This document shows, piece after piece, positions 43,101-50,000 of a stretch of DNA of 50,000 bases. Under the pieces are notes generated by a model. That model had not been told where the DNA came from. It did not search any database and saw only the letters and a program-made list of their open reading frames with translations. This DNA comes from Tubiluchus corallicola (lineage: Eukaryota; Priapulida; Priapulimorpha; Priapulimorphida; Tubiluchidae). The stretch's first letter is position 1, and every line of letters starts with the position of its first letter. The translations under genes and the position numbers were made by a program. The DNA lies in NCBI GenBank assembly GCA_030141605.1, contig JAQGDQ010001045.1:1-50000 (forward strand), written 5' to 3'.

Positions 43101-45429
43101 GTTTATCATTGTGCTACATCAGAAGCGAATTGAGGATACAGCGCCAGTTTTTTGTGCAATACATTTCTGAAATGCAAACGATGTGGCCATCTAAGTAGAA
43201 CATGGCAAAATGCACGTAACTGGGCGAGAACGTGAATTAAACTTCACGGCAAATGATCCTTTCAGAGACGTCACTTTTAAAAAATGTCCTCTTTCAATAT
43301 TTTATACATTAGATTATTTTGAGCTGCAGTCTAAAATTGGGTTCTGTTCCCGCTTAAGTCTTTTAGTCGTCCTCCTTTAACTTTGAAAATTATTATGAAC
43401 AGAATGTGTTCAGTAAACAATTGATGTTTGTTGAGTTTTTTAGTGGAAATATAAACAAAATAATTACAAAAGTGATAGCAAATGATGCCAGCTAGTCTGC
43501 AAGTTTTACAACACGCACTAATTAAAATTCATGACGTTAGGCCGGACACAGAAAAATTGTTTCTGCCTTATCTCATGAGGTAACAAGATGTCAGTAGGCA
43601 AGGAAGAAGCTTTGTGAATGTTTAAAGCAGAATCGTGGAATATTTAAAATCACTTGGAATCAAAGTTTGCTTATACCCTACTGGTTTGCAGTAACAATTT
43701 AAATTTTTCAAAGCACATTTTTTCACGCTTCGCTATTTAATAATTTTTTTTATTTTGCGTTGCTAATTTTTCGTATAATTATCTATTAACGTATACATTG
43801 TCTATTTTCTGTACAGCACGAATATTATGTCCTGATAATTATGGTATGAGCGGCAACACTATTTGGCTATTAATATGCTAATTTGGCGGAAAATACGATA
43901 TTTTTAGCCTCCAATATGATAATCAGCATCATGCAAAATGGCTGTATGAGAGTTAGCGGAAGAAAAAAATTCTTCATTGAAACAACGAAGGTAAAATAAT
44001 AGCGTTTTACATCCTAAATTAAACAATATGCTTTATACCAGGGGTGTGCAAACTACAGCCAGCGGGTCACTTGTCAACCTAAGAGATTTGTCAACCAAAA
44101 CCCCCAAATTGAGTGTACACAGCGAAGTCCCCACACCCAAAAACACACAACACCAAACCCACAAAACAACCACTACACAGACTGTGTGATACACATTACT
44201 AATATGCATTGTAATGAAATTACCACTATCTGTCCTGAAAATAGAAATATATGGTTTGTAATAATAACTTCTAAAATAGTTTCTTGGGTGTAGTAATATT
44301 GATGTACGCAGGTCAGATGCAGGTCGTTATCAGGCCTTTCTGTACTTAGCTCCTTGATCAAACTGCCTGTGGCCGGCAGGAATTGTGGGAAAGTTTAATG
44401 TGGCCTGGCTAGTCAGATAATTTGCACACCCCTGATTTATATAACTGTGTCAGGCAAGCATATAAACGTACAAAAAAGTAATAAAAATCCTGACCAGGTG
44501 CACGATAAACCGGGCGATTAGACAGAAGCAATTCTAAGTCTATCTAATGTTTTAAAGGTGTCATAGAAAAAAAGAAACATATTCTTCAATGTGCCAATTT
44601 CAACTCGTCTAAACTGAAATTTCAAATTGCTCCTTGCTAATACACCACAAACAGTTTGCTTACCAAGATAATAATGTAGAAAAAGGACAAGGCAGCTGAT
44701 AACACCCATACTGACAAACCAAGAACATTTTTGTCTATGCAAATTAGCTAAATAATGCTCAAAAGCATAAACTAATTTCATATAAACTATTTTGAGAAAC
44801 TTTTCAGAGCTCCGTAACCCCAGACGAGATCCTGGCTCATTAGCAAGGATGATTCTCTAAAATGAGGCCCTAAACTGGCACTTTGACGCAACAAAATTCG
44901 CATGTATAAAACTGCATATTTATCTTCCATTTGCCACACCATTTCTTTTCTGTTTTATTTTATCTTTCATTTTTGTTTATGTTTATTTTGTAAATTTTTG
45001 GGACAAATAAATTACTTATATGTACACGAAGCAAGTGCGCATAACTACTCGGCCACTCCTCCCACTCGAACAGCGAATGATAATGTGTTAGAAAAGTGGG
45101 ATAAATTACGGACTAAATTAGGGTTAACATCTAGTGGTCAATACTGAAAGTTTTCCCTATTCGAATGAGCACATAAACCTAAGGAGATCCGCAGCGAGAA
45201 GAAATGTCTGAAGCAAAACTCCTCAACCAACTTTCTTCTTCTTCGGGTATAGCAGTATAGACTACAAAATTTTAAAATGTGTAAAAAAGTATAATTGAAG
45301 TAACTGCTTTACTCGTCGTATTTGCGGCCAAGCCTTACCTGTATGTGATATCTCATAAATCTTTTCATTAGCACTTATTGTAGATAACGGCCTAACTGGC
45401 AAAAATAGCTTCTTTCCCAGTAAAGGCAT
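35425..45429 (-). CDS. BAZ1B: BAZ1B / Williams syndrome transcription factor (WSTF), complete, two coding exons
   Basis: Nuclear chromatin protein, known in vertebrates as the partner of SMARCA5/SNF2H in WICH and as the H2A.X Tyr142 kinase. CDS is complement(join(35425-40166, 45339-45429)), 1610 codons. Domains (residues): WAC about 15-145, starting MPLLGKKLFLPVRPLS and including KESIWTCQCTG; second N-terminal block YDVHCDNL..NAPWVVDEKLVKKY about 196-265; long Lys/Pro/Ser-rich linker with MKQMTLLDM at about 524; DDT ELFGDIAMVTEFLACYSGLL about 686-750; WHIM-type blocks including RRPLGSDRNHHRYWLF about 1004-1019; PHD1 about 1265-1309; PHD2 about 1344-1385; divergent bromodomain about 1499-1593. 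Human BAZ1B is 1483 aa with a single PHD. Order and several near-identical blocks make the assignment to BAZ1B rather than BAZ1A secure. Confidence 0.95.
40293..40560 (+). repeat. Left arm of an inverted repeat pair in the BAZ1B intron
   Basis: Reverse complement of 42405-42665 over about 260 bp (acgcaaacatcctacgtagt, gctttataacgcaaagccag, ggatgacgtcagaacaatgg, tctttctaaagag). A partial direct copy of its outer part occurs at about 40925-41060. The arms probably mark the ends, or long terminal inverted repeats, of a DNA element about 2.4 kb long. Confidence 0.8.
40543..40880. other. GC-richer segment of unknown origin
   Basis: This lies directly inside the left arm, with cccgttcc-type blocks and a 100-codon minus frame without recognisable domain. 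It is probably interior of the same mobile element. Confidence 0.35.
41536..41985. mobile_element. hAT MITE, copy 2 (450 bp)
   Basis: Same 14-bp termini as the copy at 32873, with flanks tattaggc and tattagac (7 of 8). It interrupts older repeat sequence that continues on both sides (41440-41535 and 41990-42250). Confidence 0.9.
41990..42250. repeat. Dispersed repeat fragment shared with 7790-7950
   Basis: Contains gattttgtctgatttttccg and cgtaaaagcgaggtccgg as in the receptor intron copy. The block before the hAT insertion (cggtttaccgaac..) may be its left end. Confidence 0.45.
42405..42665 (-). repeat. Right arm of the inverted repeat pair in the BAZ1B intron
   Basis: Matches 40293-40560 in reverse complement with roughly 85-90% identity by eye. 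See the left arm. Confidence 0.8.
42780..43365 (+). repeat. Dispersed repeat R2, copy B
   Basis: Aligns with 47835-48400 (same orientation) and 645-1062 (inverted). Landmarks: aaaaagtatacattttaaca, gttgcacgtgtttgtgaaag, atattcagtgt, [15 protein letters not shown] and attgggttc. The match stops near 43365, giving a family boundary. Confidence 0.8.
43366..44038. other. Intron sequence, nothing recognised
   Basis: AT-rich BAZ1B intron DNA without visible repeats or coding signal. Confidence 0.5.
44039..44434. mobile_element. hAT MITE, copy 3 (396 bp)
   Basis: Ends CAGGGGTGTGCAAA and TTTGCACACCCCTG, flanks ctttatac and atttatat (6 of 8). Body as in the other two copies, with a short A/C-rich replacement near 44100-44165. 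Confidence 0.87.
44664..44856 (-). other. Exon-like open frame inside the BAZ1B intron (weak)
   Basis: On the minus strand the acceptor ctcattttag and donor CTTG|gtaagc bracket an open 64-codon frame containing EPGSRLGLRSSEKFLK, HYLANLHRQKCSW and a hydrophobic FVSMGVISCLVLFLHYYL. The hydrophobic part looks like a membrane span. Spliced after BAZ1B exon 1 it would hit a stop at once, so it is not a cassette of that gene. Relic of another gene, or chance. Confidence 0.2.
45339..45429 (-). CDS. BAZ1B: BAZ1B exon 1 (coding), start of the WAC domain
   Basis: ATG at 45427-45429 followed by 30 codons, MPLLGKKLFLPVRPLSTISA and then NEKIYEISHT, ending ACAG|gtaagg. It aligns with the human N-terminus (MAPLLGRKPFPLVKPL, then FTIPHT) and leaves one base that joins in phase with GG of exon 2. 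This is too short to stand out as an ORF and was found through the family N-terminus and phase. Confidence 0.9.
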
Positions 45430-46487
45430 TATGTCTGGAATTAATAGCGTTTTCTATAAAACATCATTTTCTTTTATTCTGCAACCACTTTATTATAGAA
45501 ATCTTTGAAAATGGCGGGAGACCAGCAACAAAATCTGTAAGAAATGCTCCGCAACGTAAACTACGGCAATTACCTAAGGTCTCACGATACCTTGTGTTAT
45601 AAATCACAAAATTCACAGCACAATAGCCTTGTTTGACACTAATGATTATTTTTAACGTTTTGCATGCATTCATTTTTGTAAACACCATATTACATATTAA
45701 AATGAAGATATTTTGGGATAATTGAATTCATTTCTAAAACGATTTTCTAACCAGAAAATTCTAGTAGGAAAGCAAACTAATCTGAAAAGAATGTTTATTT
45801 TTGTTATCACTTATATAAGCCTGGCCCGGCAGCAAACGTGAGGAAGCCCTGTATTAAATTATACTTGTAAAATATTAATTTGATTAGTTTTATTGTCTTC
45901 AGCATTTCACTAGTTTGTGTAAACTTTATTTTCTAGTTTATAATGTTAAAACTTGATGTAGAAATACGTTAATGACGTAAAGTGGTTACAATGTTGTTAG
46001 ATCTGTGATGAGACTAGTCAGTGTTGTATATTACATGACGTATGACGTGTTATCATGATAATGAAACGAGCCGAAGACTTGGAAAATATGACAACAAGAA
46101 AATAAAATTTCATAGTGTGAATGGTAAACCACTGATGTATTTTATATTACATTTAAATTTACTTTAGAAAACTTTTCTTCTGTCGATAAGATTAGGAAAC
46201 TACTGTACTGGTTTATTTAAACTACCCAAGGCGTGAGCGAGGTGAATTTATTGTAAATTTAAATCTGATGTATTTTCTTTAACTTAAATTTGAAAATCTA
46301 AATAAATGTACCATTACAGGTGCAACTTGTTGCACTACTAGCAGCTAAGGTGATTTATTTAGACCGAAAATTTTGTACTTATTTTTAACACTACATGTAT
46401 TCTGGTAATGTAAACGTGATTTGTAAGATAAGATGATTTCTTTTTGACATGAAGTTGTGACAAACTGACGTACCATTCGAGAACAGC
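45430..46487. other. Region upstream of BAZ1B start codon
   Basis: Should hold the 5' UTR and promoter of BAZ1B (minus). It contains no CpG-rich core or TATA that I can defend. A candidate plus-strand first exon begins at 46488. Confidence 0.4.
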
Positions 46488-46550
46488 ATGGCTGATGATG
46501 ATCTAGGCAAAAAGGAAACGGAACGACAACGTGACAAACCTGAATTTAAG
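46488..46550 (+). CDS. Candidate first coding exon, divergent from BAZ1B (weak)
   Basis: ATG in the context gaacagcATGG opens MADDDLGKKETERQRDKPEF-K and meets gttaga, a GT donor weaker than the others here. Highly charged, protein-like, phase 0 at the donor. No second exon or family was recognised. If real, it would share a 1-kb head-to-head promoter region with BAZ1B. Confidence 0.22.
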
Positions 46551-47295
46551 GTTAGAAAAAACATGTATGTACTTGCATAGCAAAAACGTCCGTAAGTCGG
46601 CAATAAGTTTTTCTAGTTATTCACATATTCTGAATCGCCATTTCATGAGGATCATTTTGATACGAAGTTCATCACTCTATGTTATTTCTAAGTTGAGATA
46701 ATCCATGTTGAAGTTGAGGTGCAGGCTGCACACTGAAAATCATAATCTTGAGAAAATCACTGTTAAAGTCAGCCATTGTTTTTTGTTGCGTTTCTACAAA
46801 ACACTTAGCAACCGTACAAATGTTGGTCGCTGTAGACTTTGCAATGAACACATTGAAGTTATGTTTAAATCCAGTAGATGGCTCTTCCTCACGAAGATCT
46901 GGACTTCGTAACAGAAAAAACCCTAAGCAAAATGGCTGCTTACACGAGCTACAATCAGAGTTTGAAAATACAAGTTTTTTTTACAATTGCAATACTAGTT
47001 TCCAGCCATAAAAGTGGATTGGGGGTTATAAAATTAGATTTTTAGTATTTTTTGAACATTTTCTTCATAATTTGATTCTAGAATATAAAAGTCCAATATA
47101 TTTAGCATTTGTTTTTTATAAAAAACAAAAAATTGACGTTTGACCAAATTTTTGGTGCATTTTACTTTGAAGCATCATAACGTAGTTCTAACTTAAGCCG
47201 ACTTATGGACGGTTTTGGTTTGCAAGCAACACATTTATGTATTTCCAATTAACTTTATTAAAATTAGAGTGAATCCGAATTGGGGCTACAGTTTG
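46551..47295. other. Intergenic, nothing secure
   Basis: Several short frames of 55-90 codons around 46700-47010 have no domain. No WD40 continuation for the exon at 48484 was found here on the minus strand. Confidence 0.45.
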
Positions 47296-47745
47296 GAAAT
47301 ATTGAAAACTACAATAGCTTTTTTTAAATCAAAGCTTAGATTAAATAATAATTTCCTCGGATACTCAAATTTCGTTAAACTTTCAAAGTTACGTGCGGCT
47401 CAGTGAATCTAGTAACATTGGCAACGGTGCCTTTTTGTCACATTCGCGTGGCTGACAAATAGAAGGCGGTACCATGATAACCGTGATCACGAACTGCAGT
47501 GTTAGTTTCTGACGTCATATGACGTACAGCCCATTTTTCGTGACATTATGCATTTAAGCAGTAACACTTATGCAAATGTGCTTGATGCTCAAGGGAAGAT
47601 GTCTGTCATTGCACAAACTGTGGTTAGTTTCTGACATAAGCAATAGCTGTATTCAGTTGCCGTTAATGAACTTTCTAAGCTAATTATTCAAATATAAGGA
47701 GCAGTTATAAGATCCGATTTGAATTTGGCAAAAAATGTAAAGCAG
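47296..47745 (+). repeat. Dispersed repeat R1, copy 2
   Basis: Same orientation as 11420-11880 and inverted relative to 48885-49365. The match with the inverted copy extends outward through acaatagctttttttaaatc, so copies 2 and 3 share longer outer ends than copy 1 does. Confidence 0.87.
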
Positions 47746-47834
47746 CAGATCTGCTGTAAAATTCTGTCCCCTTGGCTGGATCTTTAACAAAATTTAAATG
47801 TTGCAATGTCACTTCATTATGTTGACACGTTTAA

Positions 47835-48400
47835 ATGAAGACAGGATGATTTTTCATATACTACCCATTTTTAAGTCGGATAAAAAGTATACATTTTAAC
47901 ATGATTAGCATTGCAAAAGCATTTCTGATAATTAAATAATGAATTAAAAACTTTATAATGGCGGGCGAGCAGAACTATTGATGACACGATCGTGTTGCAC
48001 GTGTTTGTGAAAGTGAAAATTGAAGCACAGTGCTACTGTAAGATATTCAGTGTGTTGTGCTAAAACTAGGCAAGTTTTAAGATAAAAATTCAAATTTACC
48101 GCTGTGCTCATGCATGAGCTGTCGAGCATGTGTAGTTCGTCACAAACTAACACATCTGAACTGTACCTGTTTGTTGTACAATGCGTTTCCGAAATGCAGG
48201 CGCTAGTGCCCATCTAACTAGAGAATGACGAAATGCATGTAACATCGAAGCATTAGTAGCGTGAATGCGAATTGTGTTTGTGTGGTAATAATTCTTTCAC
48301 GTAAGTCATTTTTGAAAAAATAGTATGTTTCTTTTCAATATTTTAAAGAGTGGATTGTTTTGTTTTGACCTGCAGTTTAACATTGGGTTCCGTTTTGCTT
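47835..48400 (+). repeat. Dispersed repeat R2, copy C
   Basis: Aligned with copies A and B. It follows R1 copy 2 within 90 bp. The match to copy B ends at attgggttc-cgtt, just before the intron flank of the WDR36-like exon. Confidence 0.8.
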
Positions 48401-48483
48401 TAATGACAATCAACTGCCATGATTCTCAGTACTAAATGCGTTCAGAGCTTTGAAACCCGTGGAGCGTGTCAAACGGAACTCAC

Positions 48484-48611
48484 CATATCCGTGATACTGC
48501 CAGCGTGGCCGCTGAATTCACGAACAATCCTCCGTATGTCGACATCAACAACGTTCACACTAAAATTATCCAAAGCAACTGCCAACATTGAGCTGAAAGG
48601 ATCGCAGTTTT
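48484..48611 (-). CDS. WDR36: WD40 exon of a WDR36/UTP21-like gene (isolated exon)
   Basis: On the minus strand the acceptor ttgtcttttacag|AA and donor GATATG|gtgagt bracket 128 bp, all open in one frame: NCDPFSSMLAVALDNFSVNV, then VDVDIRRIVREFSGHAGSIT-DM. LAVALDxFSV..VD...R.IVR.F.GH...I.DM is the pattern of a WD repeat of WDR36/UTP21, a nucleolar component of the small-subunit processome. GC is higher than the surroundings. Preceding and following exons were not found: upstream exons could lie beyond the right edge, but only about 3 kb separate this exon from the BAZ1B start codon and nothing there continues the propeller. Hence partial gene, or relic. Confidence 0.7.
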
Positions 48612-48884
48612 CTGTAAAAGACAAAAAAACAAAAAAAAATGAGATAATCTGGACAGTTTAAAAACTAAAGTTCACGTGTTGATGCTACCTAGATGAAAAT
48701 TGCACAGGAACTATTGACACTGACCATGAAAAATCAACAATCAGCCTGTGATTATAAAACAGCAGGGATGTTACCGAAACTGGATTCATAAACCAAAACT
48801 GGAATTTATCAAACACAGGAAACCGATACCGAAAGGAAAACCGGGCGATTCTTTAGACTCAATCTCACTTTAATCTGTCTAAAA

Positions 48885-49365
48885 TATACATTTTCTTGCC
48901 AATAAAAGTTAACAGTTGTTCCTTATATTTGAATAATTGGCTTAGAAAGTTAATTAACGGCAACCAAACACAGCTATTGCTTATGTCACAAACTAATCAC
49001 AATGTGTGCAATGACAGGCGTTTTCCCTTGCGCATCAAGCACATTTGCTTCCATGCTGTTTAAACGTGTGATGTCACGAAAAATGGGTTCTACATCATGT
49101 GACGCCAGAAACTAGCACCGCAGTTCATGATCATGCTTATCACGGTACCGCCTTCTATTTATCGGCCACGCAAACGTGACAAAAAGGCGCCGCTGCCAAT
49201 CTTAGTAGATTCACTGAGCCGCTCGTAGCTTTGAAAGTTTAACGAAATTTGAGTATCCGAGGTAATTATTATTTAATTTAATCTTTGATTTAAAAAAAGC
49301 TATTGTAATTTTCAATATTTTAGAGCATTCTTTATTCTGAACTCGTGTTTACACAATCATCCGGT
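48885..49365 (-). repeat. Dispersed repeat R1, copy 3 (inverted)
   Basis: Reverse complement of 47296-47745 and of 11420-11880 (cgaaatttgagtatccgagg, gcacxgcagttcatgatcat-type, ctaagctaattatt). With copy 2 it forms an inverted pair spanning about 2.07 kb around R2 copy C and the WDR36-like exon. Confidence 0.87.
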
Positions 49366-49644
49366 TTTACTTTAACATTTTTGCAAAACCAACTAGCATT
49401 AATACTGAAAAAAGAAAATTATGAAATAAGTAAAATATTTTGTTTTTGTTTGTTTTTATTTGCTGTGACGCGGAATTCCTGATAAACAAACACAAGAATG
49501 TTTTATAGTATAGAATCTCAAGTTTGATGGAGTGACTTACCTAAGAAAAATTAATGTATTACAATGTTTTTGGCTTTAAGTATCCTTAATGATTAATGTT
49601 TAAAGATCATAATACTTCATTAAGATAAAGAAATTTTATTGAAC
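49366..49644. other. Intergenic, nothing recognised
   Basis: AT-rich. A minus-strand tttcttag|gtaagt resembles a splice site but no frame supports an exon. Confidence 0.45.
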
Positions 49645-49912
49645 CAGACGGTTTAGTCTAGTGGTAATGCATCTGCTTTCCATCTGGGAGGTCGTGAGTT
49701 CGAACCAGCAACCGGGTCATACCAAAGACTTTAAAAATGGTACCTGCTGTTGCCCTGCCCGACGCGTGGTATTTAGGGTAAAAGTGGGGTAATAATAGTC
49801 TCTGTTATGTAGTTGTAGGTTGTTATTTACAGTCGGCGATAATAGCTCTTTGAGCTAATGTTAATTGTTGACCCAAAAGCCGACTTTAAATAAAGATTAT
49901 TATTATTATTTT
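49645..49912 (+). mobile_element. tRNA-derived SINE
   Basis: The head has an A box TAGTCTAGTGG and a B box aGTTCGAACC spaced as in a tRNA gene, an anticodon-arm-like region, then about 180 bp of unrelated body (including acgcgtggtatttagggtaaaa) and a tail aaataaag(att)n. The head does not fold into a full acceptor stem and runs on past where a tRNA would end. No known SINE family could be named by eye. Confidence 0.8.
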
Positions 49913-50000
49913 GTAGATGTTTGATTGCCTACATTTCATAAATTATAAAATTAATCATGATTTTGCTCAAATGTTGCTTGATATTTTGGTTGATTGGGCC

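Larger units (their letters stand above)
40167..45338 (-). other. BAZ1B intron 1, transposon-rich
   Basis: A 5172-bp intron joining GT (minus 45338-45337) to AG (40168-40167). It holds an inverted repeat pair (40293-40560 and 42405-42665), two hAT MITEs, R2 copy B and two small exon-like frames. Its length is largely made of repeats. Confidence 0.85.

Noticed and set aside
44902-45147. 81-codon plus-strand gene
   Set aside because: No acceptor fits the protein-like part and the first half is low-complexity; kept only as part of a low-interest finding.
49645-49720. tRNA gene
   Set aside because: A and B boxes are good but no matching acceptor stem or 3' end; continues into a SINE body and (att)n tail.

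Overview
The window is from an animal nuclear genome. It has spliced genes with GT-AG introns, metazoan receptor, kinase and chromatin genes, a degenerate (TTAGGG)n tract, DNA-transposon MITEs, SINE-like elements and many minisatellites. No 16S/23S/ribosome-binding-site or operon signal is present. The species cannot be fixed from sequence alone. The mix of vertebrate-like LDLR/VLDLR tail, intron-poor kinase and WSTF genes and AT-rich repeat-laden introns suggests a marine invertebrate, with a tunicate or other invertebrate deuterostome as one possibility.

Layout. (1) 427-12142 (+): the 3' half of an LDL-receptor-family gene, seven exons running from the beta-propeller through an EGF module, a Thr/Ser-rich stalk, the membrane span and a cytoplasmic tail with an FDNPVY endocytosis signal. 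The ligand-binding repeats must lie left of the window. Its introns carry four minisatellites (49, 72, 33 and 23 bp units) and a CAA/CAG triplet tract. (2) 12143-22488: probable 3' UTR with a 42-bp minisatellite and a possible antisense small gene, then a gene-poor stretch with MITEs, 5S rRNA-derived elements, further minisatellites and about 780 bp of telomere-like repeat. (3) 22489-23865 (-): a complete intronless coding region for an NDR kinase (STK38/STK38L/Tricornered). (4) 24-35 kb: nested DNA transposons, an LTR-like segment with heat-shock elements, one exon of a chymotrypsin-fold serine protease (-), two weak exon candidates (+) and a 26-bp minisatellite. (5) 35425-45429 (-): a complete BAZ1B/WSTF chromatin-remodelling gene in two coding exons (91 bp and 4.7 kb) separated by a transposon-filled 5.2-kb intron. 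The small first exon was found by matching the N-terminus of the WAC domain and the splice phase. (6) 45.4-50 kb: repeats, an inverted pair of one dispersed family, a single well-formed WD40 exon resembling WDR36/UTP21 (-), and a tRNA-derived SINE at the right edge.

The genes do not form a pathway. The LDLR-type receptor is a plasma-membrane endocytic receptor, NDR kinase is a cytoplasmic/nuclear AGC kinase of the Hippo-related MOB pathway, BAZ1B is a nuclear ISWI partner and WDR36 a nucleolar ribosome-biogenesis factor. The most notable observations are the WSTF orthologue with two PHD fingers and a bromodomain lacking its acetyl-lysine-binding features, the lone WDR36 exon lying between repeats, minisatellites that interact with the reading frame or splice sites of the receptor gene, and a lone protease exon with an unusual S1 pocket.
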